Assembly: GCF_002157145.1 (NCBI RefSeq)
Contig: NZ_CP021361.1
Location: 1,054,001 to 1,118,000 of the forward strand
Origin: Acidovorax carolinensis
GTDB lineage: Bacteria; Pseudomonadota; Gammaproteobacteria; Burkholderiales; Burkholderiaceae_C
Direction of reading: 5' to 3'
DNA length: 64,000 nucleotides
Made by a program: the position numbers and the translations under genes. Positions 37,501-46,096 of the stretch are shown piece by piece (position 1 is the stretch's first letter; every line of letters begins with the position of its first letter). A model generated the notes under the pieces. The model was not told the origin of the DNA. It ran no database searches and saw nothing but the letters and a program-made list of their open reading frames with translations.

Positions 37501-38050
37501 CACACGAGGGCAAACCAAATGATGTGGGCATAGGGGGTTTTGCCCACCGCAACGACCACACGCTTTTCTACCGGATAAGGATTCGCAGGCAAGGCCAGCA
37601 GGCATGGCTTCTCTTGTTCAAAGGCCTGTCCCACCGTCAGGGTTTTGTCTTCCGGGCAAGGTCGCTCATCGGCGGGGCCAGCGAGAAGCGCAAGAAGATG
37701 TGCCGTGACCAGGACAAGACGGCCACGAACGCCATCAGGGGGCGTTTGGCTTTACCGATTTGCAGGTGACCAAAGTGGCCCAAGTCAATTTGGCCTTGTT
37801 CACCGGTGAGGGTGACCAGTCGCAGATACGCCTCAGGGATGGGGCGGGGTCGATGGTGGGCGATGAGGTGGCGAAAGTGGTCAGGTCCGCCTTGGTAGCC
37901 GCGCACTTTGACCATGGCGTACAAGCGGCTGGCCCTGAGGTCAGGGAACTTCTTCAAGGTCTCCAGAATGAACGGCAGGTACCTGTCTATAACGTTTGAC
38001 TCCTGTCGCGGTTGGCAAATTCTGCGAATAAATCTGCGTTTCCCTAGCAC
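37500..38050 (-). pseudogene. IS21-family (IS1326-like) transposase remnant
   Basis: On the minus strand two parts of another IstA-like protein remain. The first is [20 protein letters not shown] through [35 protein letters not shown]. The second, in a different frame after a deletion, is TVGQAFEQEKPCLLALPANP, then YPVEKRVVVAVGKTPY. Neither the true N-terminus nor the C-terminus is present. Confidence 0.7.
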
Positions 38051-38169
38051 CCACGGGCGATGGCGAGCCGGGCGTGAAAACCATCTGGCTGGGCATGCAG
38101 CGCATCCTGGACTTCGCCGCTGGCCTCAGGTTCTCACGTGAGCTTCAGGCGGCACGGCGTTGTGTATAA
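38047..38169 (+). pseudogene. IS4-like transposase C-terminal scrap
   Basis: [20 protein letters not shown], then [21 protein letters not shown], is a typical IS4-family C-terminus ([12 protein letters not shown]). Only about 40 codons survive. It marks the left boundary of the PAH cluster. Confidence 0.65.
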
Positions 38170-38264
38170 CGAAATGAGTTGAGCCTCCTCAAAACCCGGG
38201 GCCGTTCAAAATGACTATCTAGTGCATCTTTAGCCTTATTGGGGTATTCCCTATGGAAATATTC

Positions 38265-38316
38265 TTGTGCTTCGGGTTAACATCTGTATAGGTTCCTAAC
38301 CACTAATGATGTTAGG
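38265..38316 (+). promoter_or_regulatory. Putative phn promoter with TAGG-TT-CCTA operator (copy 2)
   Basis: TTGTGC (38265-38270), a 16-base spacer and TATAGG (38287-38292) form a plausible sigma-70 promoter about 105 bases before the ferredoxin gene. The inverted repeat TAGGTTCCTA (38289-38298) overlaps the -10 box. A second pair, CCTAAC (38295-38300) and GTTAGG (38311-38316), follows. A regulator bound here would block RNA polymerase. The overlapping layout recurs at 49367-49388. Confidence 0.55.
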
Positions 38317-38402
38317 TGGATGAGATGAAGATATGCAACTGCGAATGCGGTGATTGCCAAGCATCAGTTCTAGAGATGCTAATTGAAAGGAAATAAGTGA
38401 AC

Positions 38403-38744
38403 ATGACTAAGAGCAACGCCACAGCAGGTGATATACAGACCCTGGTACCAATTTGCGCGGCAGATTCGTTGGCGCCCGGCCAGATGAGGGCGTGTGACGT
38501 TGCCAATCTTCCGCCGCTGGCGATATATAACCTTGACGGCGAATACCTGGCGACCAGCAATATTTGCACGCACGAGGTCGCACTGCTGACCGATGGTTAC
38601 TTCGAGGGTGAACTTGTTGAGTGCGCGATGCATGGTGGCAGCTTCAATGTGCGCACTGGCGAGGCGAAAAGCCTCCCATGCAAAGAGCGTCTGCAGGTTT
38701 TTTCTGTGGTCGTCAAAGATGGCCAGGTGTTTGTCAAAATATGA
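38403..38744 (+). CDS. phnAb: Rieske-type ferredoxin of the aromatic-ring dioxygenase
   Basis: The 113-residue protein has the Rieske cluster motif with Cys55-x-His57 (NICTHEVALL) and Cys74-x2-His77 (ECAMHGGSF), matching the electron-transfer ferredoxins of naphthalene and biphenyl dioxygenases. It hands electrons from the reductase to the terminal oxygenase. Start ATG 38403; an in-frame GTG two codons upstream (38397) is closer to AAAGG and cannot be excluded. The reductase gene overlaps by 4 bases. The symbol follows the phn nomenclature of phenanthrene degraders, by homology of role. Confidence 0.9.
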   Translation: MTKSNATAGDIQTLVPICAADSLAPGQMRACDVANLPPLAIYNLDGEYLATSNICTHEVALLTDGYFEGELVECAMHGGSFNVRTGEAKSLPCKERLQVFSVVVKDGQVFVKI

Positions 38745-39796
38745 TGCGCCCTCAAGCAAAGACGGCTATGAGTCCACAAAGCTTTCAAGTCAGAATTGGC
38801 GCCGGTGACACGCCCGTCTTTCAGTGTTCCACTGATGAAACGCTACTCGCTGCGGCGCTCAAGGCTGGGCTTGGATTTCCCTATGAATGTCAATCCGGAT
38901 CGTGCAGCAGTTGCCGCTTTCAGTTGCTGGAGGGCGATGTCAAGGATTTGTGGTCGAATGCGCCGGGTTTGAATGCCGAAGCTCGTGAATGCGGCATGCA
39001 CCTCGGCTGCCAGAGCACACCAGGTAGTGACTGTCGAATCAAGCTGCGCTTGAAGCCGGGCTATGTCCCGCAGGTGATTCCGACGCGTCAGCATGCGGCG
39101 TTGGTCGATGTCGTGCCACTGACGCAAGACATGTTCGAGTTCCAGTTTCGTACGGAGGCTCCAGCTGAGTTTTTGCCTGGCCAGTATGCGCTGCTTCGCT
39201 TGCCTGGCGTGGTCGGCACAAGGGCGTACTCGATGAGCAACCTGCCCAATGGCATTGGCGAATGGCATTTCATCGTCAAACGCAAACCGGGTGGTTGTGG
39301 AACCGCGGTGCTGTTCGATGTGCTGAAGCGAGGTGATGCTATTGAGTTGGAGGGTCCTTACGGGACGGCTTATCTGCGTACCGAAACCGGTAGAGATGTC
39401 GTCTGCATTGGTGGCGGCTCCGGACTTTCTCCGATGTTGTCAATCCTGCGCGGCGCAGTGTGCAATCCGGCAATGACCGAACGGCGCCTGCTGATGTTCT
39501 ATGGTGGCCGAACGCCGCTGGATCATTGCGTTGCAGACGTGTTTGCGGGTGAGCCTGAGTTGAAGCGACGTGTCGAATTATTTAGCGCGATCTCCGATGT
39601 AAACGCTGAGAGTGCCAATTGGGATGGTGAGCGCGGATTGATCCATGAGGTGCTAGCGAAGCACATCGGCCCGAACCCAGGGCAATACGACTTTTATTTC
39701 TGCGGCCCGCCACCTATGACGGATGCGGTGCACAAGCTGTTGGTTCTAAATTACCGTGTGCCATCTGAACAACTACATTTCGATCGCTTTGTTTGA
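38741..39796 (+). CDS. phnAa: Dioxygenase ferredoxin reductase (plant-type 2Fe-2S + FNR)
   Basis: The 351-residue protein has an N-terminal plant-type [2Fe-2S] domain (CQSGSCSSC, Cys50/55/58), an FAD domain with RAYSMSNLPNGIGEWHFIVK, and an NAD(P) domain with GGGSGLSPMLSILRG and YFCGPPPMTDAVHK near the C-terminus. This is the architecture of the naphthalene dioxygenase reductase. ATG 38741 overlaps the ferredoxin stop. A second ATG at 38768 (MSPQSFQVRIG) is the alternative start. Confidence 0.92.
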   Translation: MMRPQAKTAMSPQSFQVRIGAGDTPVFQCSTDETLLAAALKAGLGFPYECQSGSCSSCRFQLLEGDVKDLWSNAPGLNAEARECGMHLGCQSTPGSDCRIKLRLKPGYVPQVIPTRQHAALVDVVPLTQDMFEFQFRTEAPAEFLPGQYALLRLPGVVGTRAYSMSNLPNGIGEWHFIVKRKPGGCGTAVLFDVLKRGDAIELEGPYGTAYLRTETGRDVVCIGGGSGLSPMLSILRGAVCNPAMTERRLLMFYGGRTPLDHCVADVFAGEPELKRRVELFSAISDVNAESANWDGERGLIHEVLAKHIGPNPGQYDFYFCGPPPMTDAVHKLLVLNYRVPSEQLHFDRFV

Positions 39797-39894
39797 GTCG
39801 TATGTTTTTCGCCGAAATAAATCTAGTAGGTAATCCCCCGGTTTTGCCGGGGAGGCAAACCGCAATTTAATTTTTAACTAAAGGATAAGTGAAC

Positions 39895-40728
39895 ATGGCA
39901 TGGCTTGAAGGACAAAGCGTTTTTTTGACGGGTGGTGTTGCAGGTCTCGGTCGAGCGCTCGTAAAAAGACTTGTAGAAGAAGGTGCCAACGTCACTGTGT
40001 TGGATCGAAATGCACGGGGGCTTGATGAGCTCGTTGAAAGTTTTAAGGGACGGGTCGCGGGCTCGCCCGGCGATGTGCGCAACTTGGCCGATAACCGCAA
40101 GGCCGTCGAACTGGCTGTGGAGCGTTTCGGCAAGCTGGATACTTTCATCGGCAACGCCGGCATCTGGGATTATTGTGTCCCCCTTGTCGACCTGCCGGAC
40201 GATGCCATCAGCGAAGCCTTTGATGAGGTCATTGGAATCAATCTAATGGGCTACGTGATGGGCATCAAAGCCGCAGCGCCGGCGTTGGTGCGCTCCCGAG
40301 GGTCAGTTATCTTGACCCTGTCAAGCTCCGCTTTCTATGCAGGTGGCGGCGGCGTGCTCTATACCGTAGCCAAGCACGCGGCAGTGGGACTGATTAAGCA
40401 GGCGGCGCATGAGTTGGCCCCCTATGTGCGCGTCAACGGTGTGGCACCTGGCGGGATTGCTTCTGATCTGCGTGGACCGAAGTCGCTTGGGATGGGTGAG
40501 CAGTCGATAACCTCTGTACCCTTGGCCGACCTCGTCAAAGACATTGCCCCGATCGGCAGGCTGTCTGACACAGAGGAGTACACCGGTAGCTATGTCTACC
40601 TGGCTTCTGCCCGCAACTCAGCACCAGCAACCGGCGTGATCATCAACTGCGATGGTGGCATGGGTGTGCGAAGCGTCCTTGGCCCTGCCAGCGGTGGCAA
40701 GGGCTTACTAGAAAAATTCGGCGGCTGA
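39895..40728 (+). CDS. phnB: cis-Dihydrodiol dehydrogenase (SDR, BphB/NahB-like)
   Basis: The 277-residue short-chain dehydrogenase has TGGVAGLGRALVKRLVEEGA (residues 12-31), NAGIWDY, and the catalytic Ser144-Tyr156-Lys160 set (TLSSSAFYAGGGGVLYTVAK). The sequence NAGIWDY with the long C-terminus is characteristic of BphB-type dehydrogenases that rearomatise cis-dihydrodiols to catechols. The leader (39797-39894) contains a 6-bp GC hairpin (39836-39852). AAAGGATAAGTGAACATG repeats the start context of the ferredoxin gene. Confidence 0.93.
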   Translation: MAWLEGQSVFLTGGVAGLGRALVKRLVEEGANVTVLDRNARGLDELVESFKGRVAGSPGDVRNLADNRKAVELAVERFGKLDTFIGNAGIWDYCVPLVDLPDDAISEAFDEVIGINLMGYVMGIKAAAPALVRSRGSVILTLSSSAFYAGGGGVLYTVAKHAAVGLIKQAAHELAPYVRVNGVAPGGIASDLRGPKSLGMGEQSITSVPLADLVKDIAPIGRLSDTEEYTGSYVYLASARNSAPATGVIINCDGGMGVRSVLGPASGGKGLLEKFGG

Positions 40729-40784
40729 GGGACAACTTCTCGGCATGCCAGTGTTAAGTGGTTGACTTATTACAGGAGAAGCAG

Positions 40785-42143
40785 ATGAGTACCAATCGTA
40801 CCCAGGTCGACGTGGAATCTCTCGTTGACGTTAAAAACGGCATACAAGCCAAGAGAATTTTTTGGGATCAACAGATCTACGATCTTGAAATTGAACAGAT
40901 TTTTGGAAAGTGCTGGCAATTCCTCACGCATGACAGCTTGATTCCGAATCCTGGCGATTTCACCACTGGCTACATGGCCGAAGATGAAGTGATAGTCACG
41001 CGGCAAGACGATGGATCCGTAAAGGCCTTTCTGAATGTTTGCACTCACCGTGGCGCTCGGCTTGTCGCGGCGGAAGCCGGCAATGCGCGTGCGTTCAGTT
41101 GCACCTATCACGGCTGGTCTTTCGGCATGGATGGCGCCTTGAAGGTGGTGCCGATGGAAGAAGAGCTCTATCGTGGGTCTTTGGATAAATCGAAATTCGG
41201 CCTTCGGGAAATCCGCGTTGAAAGCTACAGAGGTCTTTATTACGGCAACTTCGACGCTCAAGCGCCCAGCTTGAATGACTATCTTGGTGACGTGAAGTTC
41301 TACCTGGATATTTGGATGGATATCAATGGCGGCATTGAGTTGGTCGGGCCGCCAAGTCGATCATTATTGAACTGCAACTGGAAGACTCCCGCCGAAAATT
41401 TCGTAGGCGATGCCTACCACGTGGGGTGGACTCACCTCGCATCCCTGATGGCGCTTGGCGGCGAACTTGCGGCAATTGGTGGAAATGAGGCCCCGCCCAA
41501 CGAAGGTCTTGGTATGCAGGTGACATCGCGATTTGGGCATGGCTTTGGCGTCCTTTGGGATGCTGCCCCAGCGGTACATGCTATTAATTCCAAGGCGGGC
41601 ACTCTCTACCGGGAGTGGTTTGCCAGCAGGAAGCCCAAGATGGTGGAGAAGCTTGGAGCGAAAGTCGGTCGCATTTATGGCTCGCATCTCAATGGCACGG
41701 TTTTTCCGAATAATTCCTACCTTTTAGGTACCAACACGTTCAAGTTGTGGGTGCCACGTGGTCCTCACCAAATTGAGGTCTTCACGTGGGCGATAGTGGA
41801 AAAAGAGATGCCAGCCGAACTGAAAAATGCCGTGGTATCAGGCATGAATTCGACGTTCGGAAGTGCTGGCATGCTTGAAGCCGACGACAGTGACAACATG
41901 GAAACCATGACGCAAAACAACCGGGGGCGAATGACCCGTGAAGGGAAGTTGAACTCACAACTGGGGCTCGGTTTCGACAAGTTGGATCCTGACTTTCCTG
42001 GGGTGATCGGGCAATCTGCCATTGGTGAAACCTCTTACAGAGGGTTTTACCGGGCCTATAAGGAAATTATGGGCGCCGACAACTGGAAGGCGATCTTGAA
42101 ATTAGATCCGGATGCCTGGAAGCATGAACTCATAGGTCAATAA
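40785..42143 (+). CDS. phnAc: PAH ring-hydroxylating dioxygenase, alpha (large) subunit
   Basis: The 452-residue protein has the Rieske site Cys86-x-His88 / Cys106-x2-His109 (NVCTHRG, CTYHGWSFG) and the mononuclear iron site in NFVGDAYHVGWTH (His212, His217, bridging Asp209). The C-terminal half has SHLNGTVFPNNSYL, DSDNMETMTQNNRG and GVIGQSAIGETSYRGFYRAY, blocks shared with naphthalene/phenanthrene dioxygenases of the NahAc/PhnAc group. It inserts O2 as a cis-dihydrodiol into an aromatic ring. Start ATG 40785 follows AGGAGAAGCAG. Confidence 0.94.
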   Translation: MSTNRTQVDVESLVDVKNGIQAKRIFWDQQIYDLEIEQIFGKCWQFLTHDSLIPNPGDFTTGYMAEDEVIVTRQDDGSVKAFLNVCTHRGARLVAAEAGNARAFSCTYHGWSFGMDGALKVVPMEEELYRGSLDKSKFGLREIRVESYRGLYYGNFDAQAPSLNDYLGDVKFYLDIWMDINGGIELVGPPSRSLLNCNWKTPAENFVGDAYHVGWTHLASLMALGGELAAIGGNEAPPNEGLGMQVTSRFGHGFGVLWDAAPAVHAINSKAGTLYREWFASRKPKMVEKLGAKVGRIYGSHLNGTVFPNNSYLLGTNTFKLWVPRGPHQIEVFTWAIVEKEMPAELKNAVVSGMNSTFGSAGMLEADDSDNMETMTQNNRGRMTREGKLNSQLGLGFDKLDPDFPGVIGQSAIGETSYRGFYRAYKEIMGADNWKAILKLDPDAWKHELIGQ

Positions 42144-42166
42144 CAGGTAAATCAGCAATCTAGGAG

Positions 42167-42691
42167 ATGAATATGAACGAACTCATACCAGTGCGTGGAT
42201 CTGAAAGCGAAGAAGTCGTCAGCACGCTGTATCGAGAAGCTCGGCTGCTCGACCATGAAGAATATCGAGAGTGGATGAAAATGGTTCATCCAGATATCCA
42301 ATACCAAGCGTACTTTCAACAACTTCGGTACCGAAAGGACAAAAGATACAAGCTTCCTGACAAAGTTTATACGATTGATGAGCGCCATGATTTTTTGGAT
42401 GCGCGCATCAGGCAATTTGAAACGGGCATGCAATGGTCCGTTGACCCACCGGAGCGGTTTCGGAGGTCCTTGTCAAACATCGAGGTTTTCAAGGCCTCAA
42501 GTACTGGCAACTATCAGGTTTTCCTCAATGTCTTCGTTGTGCGTAACCGCCGTGTTCATGATGAAACCACCTATTCCTATGGTCGTGAGGAAGAATGGGT
42601 CAGAGGCGAAGCAGGATTGCAGTTACTCAAGAGAGTCGTGAGTCTCGATGAGCGGTTTCTTCTTGGTAAGAATGTGAACTTCTTCTTGTGA
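42167..42691 (+). CDS. phnAd: PAH ring-hydroxylating dioxygenase, beta (small) subunit
   Basis: The 174-residue protein is a cone-fold beta subunit: EVVSTLYREARLLDHEEYREWMKMVHPDIQY, FRRSLSNIEVFKASSTGNYQVFLNVFVVRNR and LLKRVVSLDERFLLGKNVNFFL are the conserved segments. It forms the alpha3-beta3 oxygenase with the upstream product. ATG 42167 follows AGGAG; ATG 42173 is an alternative. The 158-base gap after it contains an imperfect hairpin (AGCGGA...TCCGCT, 42741-42770). Confidence 0.92.
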   Translation: MNMNELIPVRGSESEEVVSTLYREARLLDHEEYREWMKMVHPDIQYQAYFQQLRYRKDKRYKLPDKVYTIDERHDFLDARIRQFETGMQWSVDPPERFRRSLSNIEVFKASSTGNYQVFLNVFVVRNRRVHDETTYSYGREEEWVRGEAGLQLLKRVVSLDERFLLGKNVNFFL

Positions 42692-42849
42692 TCAATTGAA
42701 GACACTGAAAGCATGAACAGCTTTTTAACTTCGTAAGAAAAGCGGATGGTCTACCGTCAACCTCCGCTGGTTCCTGGCTGACCTTCATTTACTCAAAATG
42801 CATTATGGCAGCTTGTGGCATGGCCGTTTTACTTCCAGGAAATGCTTCT

Positions 42850-43440
42850 ATGCTTTCCTTCTATTTTGACTTTGTGAGTCCGTTCTCCTATCTCGCCAGC
42901 ATTCGGTTGCCTGAGATTGTGCAACGCTATGGCATTTCGGTTTCTTACAAGCCGATTGATATTGCATGTGCCAAGCGTGCGATTGGCAACGTGGGGCCGT
43001 CTAACCGGGATATGCCGGTCAAGCTCACCCACCTTTCCAGGGATCTGCAACGCTGGGCACAACGATATGGCACACCGCTGAAGTTCCCCCCAAGCTTCGA
43101 CTCCCGACGTTTGAATACAGGTTTCTTCTATGCTGCAGGGGAAGGTCGCGAGGCCGAGTATGTACGCCGCGCTTTTCACCTGACCTGGGGTATGGGGCAA
43201 GCGTTTAGCGATGAAACGGTATTGCGAGGGATTGCCTCAGAGATGGGTTGGAATGTCGATGACTTTATGCAGTTCACGGATTCCGTGAATGGCGCAAATG
43301 AATACAAGCAGTCGATCGACGAAGGGATTGCACGCAGCGTCTTCGGCGTCCCAATGGTGGTGATCGGAGACGAAATGTGGTGGGGAAATGACCGCCTCGA
43401 TTTCGTCGACGAATACTTGCAATCGCGCGCCTCGAATTGA
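42850..43440 (+). CDS. phnD: 2-Hydroxychromene-2-carboxylate isomerase (DsbA-like)
   Basis: The 196-residue protein has a kappa-class GST/DsbA fold: MLSFYFDFVSPFSYLASIRL with the catalytic Ser, and a late SVFGVPMVVIGDEMWWGNDRL. NahD/PhnD enzymes isomerise the chromene carboxylate formed after meta-cleavage of the upper-pathway diol to the open benzalpyruvate. Start ATG 42850 lies behind AGGAAATGC; an upstream ATG (42805) gives a hydrophobic extension without family support. Confidence 0.9.
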   Translation: MLSFYFDFVSPFSYLASIRLPEIVQRYGISVSYKPIDIACAKRAIGNVGPSNRDMPVKLTHLSRDLQRWAQRYGTPLKFPPSFDSRRLNTGFFYAAGEGREAEYVRRAFHLTWGMGQAFSDETVLRGIASEMGWNVDDFMQFTDSVNGANEYKQSIDEGIARSVFGVPMVVIGDEMWWGNDRLDFVDEYLQSRASN

Positions 43441-43628
43441 GATGCGTATCACACCCTCGATCCAACTGTGGCGAGAATCTGGCATTCTTTCTACAAGCGA
43501 TAACGATGCACCAAAATCTATTTCAGGCGATGGCGAGATCATGCGGTGCAATGCGTCAGCGGCAAAGTCGGCTACGACGAGGATTGATTTTTTTTTGCTA
43601 TCAAGTCACATATGAATCACATCCAGTC

Positions 43629-44324
43629 ATGACATCCTCCTGTTTAACGCTTTCCATCCCGATGAAAATGCGCAAGTCTCTCACTCGCAAGGCCTTAGTG
43701 GGAGCTGCTATACGGATGATTTCTGATGGCCGCATGGATAGCGCGACGATCGACGACATCGTCGGCGAAGCGGATGTTGCAAAGGGAAGTTTTTACAAGC
43801 ATTTTCCGAATCGCGATGCACTCAAGGCGCATGCTCATGAGGCCGTTCGGGCCGAATTGTTTGCGATCATCAGTGCGATAAGCGCCGAGGTCGAGGATCC
43901 CGCAACATATCTCACGCTGGGTTTGCTGGCTGCGTTTCGTTTTGGGCTGGAGAACAAGATCACGGCACGGGTGCTGCTGCACATGCCCGCAGATGTTGTT
44001 AATCCGGCGCGGGCAGACAACGCGCCTATCTTGGCCATGTTTCACCGAGGGATTCAACAGGGCATTTTCAAGCTATCCAACCTGGACGCCGGTCTGGTTT
44101 TGCTGATGGGTTTGACTGATCTTGGTCTTGCTCGTTTGCTGGAAGTGCAAAACGAATACCTACAACTGCGCGAGGTGATGCAAGGCATCTGCATGGCATT
44201 GCTGCGTGGTTTGGGGGTGAACAATCGGCGTGCCGAACGAATCGTCAAGGACGCGATGAAAAAGGTGATCGATTCGCAAGCTATCGTCGCAACGATTCAA
44301 AATCAGCACCGTAACGCGCTCTAG
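43629..44324 (+). CDS. TetR-family regulator within the PAH cluster
   Basis: The protein (231 residues from ATG 43629) has an N-terminal TetR helix-turn-helix (SATIDDIVGEADVAKGSFYKHFPNRDAL) and a helical ligand-binding domain. It is transcribed with the isomerase and GST genes, so it probably controls part of the cluster, responding to a pathway metabolite. MKMRKSLTRKALVGAA (43662) is an equally plausible start. A candidate palindrome for a TetR protein lies at 58874-58890. Confidence 0.85.
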   Translation: MTSSCLTLSIPMKMRKSLTRKALVGAAIRMISDGRMDSATIDDIVGEADVAKGSFYKHFPNRDALKAHAHEAVRAELFAIISAISAEVEDPATYLTLGLLAAFRFGLENKITARVLLHMPADVVNPARADNAPILAMFHRGIQQGIFKLSNLDAGLVLLMGLTDLGLARLLEVQNEYLQLREVMQGICMALLRGLGVNNRRAERIVKDAMKKVIDSQAIVATIQNQHRNAL

Positions 44325-44402
44325 AACCGATTGTCCCATGTCCCAATTTTTCAAACCATCTGGTTTTAACAGCAGACTTATAAACTCACATAGGAGACTC
44401 AA

Positions 44403-45017
44403 ATGATTAAGAAACTCTACGGTGCCCCTGGCGCCTGCTCACTGGCCGCACATATCGCGTTGCATGAGGCTGGTTTGACTTTCAATTACGTCCCTGTCGA
44501 CCTTCGAACCCGCCAGGCCTCGGACGGCCGTAACCTGGCTGACTTGAACAGCAAGGGATACGTGCCAGTGCTTGAGTTGGAGGACGGGCAGATTCTGACT
44601 GAAGTGCCGGTTGTTCTGCAGTACATTGCTGACCTCGCGCCGGAAAAAGGACTGGCACCACCAGCGGGCGTGCTGCCGCGCTATCGACTGCAGGAGTGGC
44701 TCTCTTTCATTAACAGCGAACTTCACAAGGCATTCGGTCCGTTGTTCATGCCGGGGGCCAGCGAAGAAGTCAAGGCACAAAGTCGTGCGAGAGTGCTACA
44801 GCGGCTGACTTGGGTCGATGCGCAACTTGCCGGGCGGACCTATCTTGTTGGCGAGCAGTTCACGGTTGCTGATGTCTATCTGTTCGTCGTTGCTGGCTGG
44901 ACGAAGTTCACCGGCATCGATGTTCAGGAACTGACGCGGCTGGGTTCTTACCTTGGGCGCATTGCACAACGGCCAGCCGTTGAAGCAGCCATGCGTGCAG
45001 AAGGGCTGGTCAAGTAG
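44403..45017 (+). CDS. Glutathione S-transferase (BphK-like)
   Basis: The 204-residue protein has the N-terminal thioredoxin-like domain (MIKKLYGAPGACSLAAHIAL, LNSKGYVPVLELEDGQILTE, PVVLQYIADLAP) and a helical C-terminal domain (GRTYLVGEQFTVADVYLFVVAG). The GACS active-site motif, with Cys12 and Ser13, is that of beta-class GSTs found in biphenyl and PAH operons. The role may be detoxification of reactive or halogenated intermediates; it is not an obligatory pathway step. Confidence 0.9.
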   Translation: MIKKLYGAPGACSLAAHIALHEAGLTFNYVPVDLRTRQASDGRNLADLNSKGYVPVLELEDGQILTEVPVVLQYIADLAPEKGLAPPAGVLPRYRLQEWLSFINSELHKAFGPLFMPGASEEVKAQSRARVLQRLTWVDAQLAGRTYLVGEQFTVADVYLFVVAGWTKFTGIDVQELTRLGSYLGRIAQRPAVEAAMRAEGLVK

Positions 45018-45094
45018 CGCAAATTGCCTTGCACTTTGGATGCAACCCACGCATGAAGCATTTTATAACTCAACTAACTCAACTACAGAACCCG

Positions 45095-46057
45095 ATGAAA
45101 ATTACCCCCGCTGATTTCCGCGGTGTCTTCGGCATCATGCCGACGCCCGCTACCGAGGATGCCAGTAGGTGGCAAACGCAGCAATCCGTGAACCTCTCGG
45201 AAACCGAAAAGATGGTTCGGTTTTTGAACACGGCCAAGATTGACATCTTGGCGACAACCGGTACGTTCGGTGAAGGTGCCACGCTGACTTGGCCTGAAAC
45301 GCAGCTCTTTGTAGACTGTGTCGTACAAACCAACAAACGTTCGCGTCCCTTGTTTGCCGGTGTGACGACCCTGAATACGCGCGACACGATTGAGCGTGCT
45401 CGTGTGTTGGTGGACATCGGTGTCGATGGCCTGTTCGTTGGACGCCCGATGTGGTTGGCTATGGATGACAAGTCTATCGTCCGCTATTACCAAGACATTG
45501 CTGCTGCGCTACCTGGCGTACCGATGGTGGCCTACGACAACCCGGTGGCGTTCAAAGGCAAGATTTCCACCGAGGCCTACCTGGAACTGGCAAAGATCCC
45601 AGAGGTGGTTGCTTCCAAGCACACCGGTGGGCCTGCACTGGCCAAAGACATGCGTGCTGTGGGTGAGAAGATGCGGATATTGCCCTTGGCTACTGCGTGG
45701 CTGGCTGCAGCCCAAGAATTGCCAGAACTTGCCCTCGCTGCTTGGTCTGGCAGCGTGGCCTGCGCACCTACTGTGAACATGGCGCTGTCGCAAGCCATAC
45801 TGGCAGGTGACTGGCAGCGCGCCAAGGAGCTTTCAGAAAAGTGCAACTGGGCGGAGTCGGCCATGTTTGTGGGCGGAGATTTGGCGGCCTTTATGGACTA
45901 CAGCATCCAGATCGCTCATTTGCGTTTTGCAGCAGCCGGCCTTGTAAATCCGGGTCCTCCGCGACCGCCTTACCTTGAGTTGCCGGACAACTACCGCGAC
46001 GGTGCCATCGAGTGCGGTCGCCGATGGAAGCAGCTTGAGAGCGAATTCTCGGCCTGA
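45095..46057 (+). CDS. phnH: Hydratase-aldolase, trans-2'-carboxybenzalpyruvate type
   Basis: The 320-residue DHDPS-superfamily enzyme has TTGTFGEGATLTWPE, TTLNTRDTIERARVLVDIGVDG, VAYDNPVAF and the Schiff-base Lys175 in VVASKHTGG. It lies directly before the gentisate-type dioxygenase and an aldehyde dehydrogenase. That matches the phdIJK-like set converting 1-hydroxy-2-naphthoate to phthalate, so I assign cleavage of trans-2'-carboxybenzalpyruvate to 2-carboxybenzaldehyde plus pyruvate. The ribosome binding site for ATG 45095 is weak; ATG 45053 is an alternative. Confidence 0.82.
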   Translation: MKITPADFRGVFGIMPTPATEDASRWQTQQSVNLSETEKMVRFLNTAKIDILATTGTFGEGATLTWPETQLFVDCVVQTNKRSRPLFAGVTTLNTRDTIERARVLVDIGVDGLFVGRPMWLAMDDKSIVRYYQDIAAALPGVPMVAYDNPVAFKGKISTEAYLELAKIPEVVASKHTGGPALAKDMRAVGEKMRILPLATAWLAAAQELPELALAAWSGSVACAPTVNMALSQAILAGDWQRAKELSEKCNWAESAMFVGGDLAAFMDYSIQIAHLRFAAAGLVNPGPPRPPYLELPDNYRDGAIECGRRWKQLESEFSA

Positions 46058-46096
46058 TCTCAACCCCCTATCTCTTTCAATCCAACAGAAAGGTTT

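Noticed and set aside
39836..39852. GC hairpin between phnAa and phnB as a terminator
   Set aside because: Only a 6-bp stem, no T-run after it; more likely a leader or processing structure within one operon.
42741..42770. Imperfect palindrome between phnAd and phnD as a terminator or TetR operator
   Set aside because: Arms are interrupted, no T-run, and it does not match the palindrome at 58874; too weak to call.
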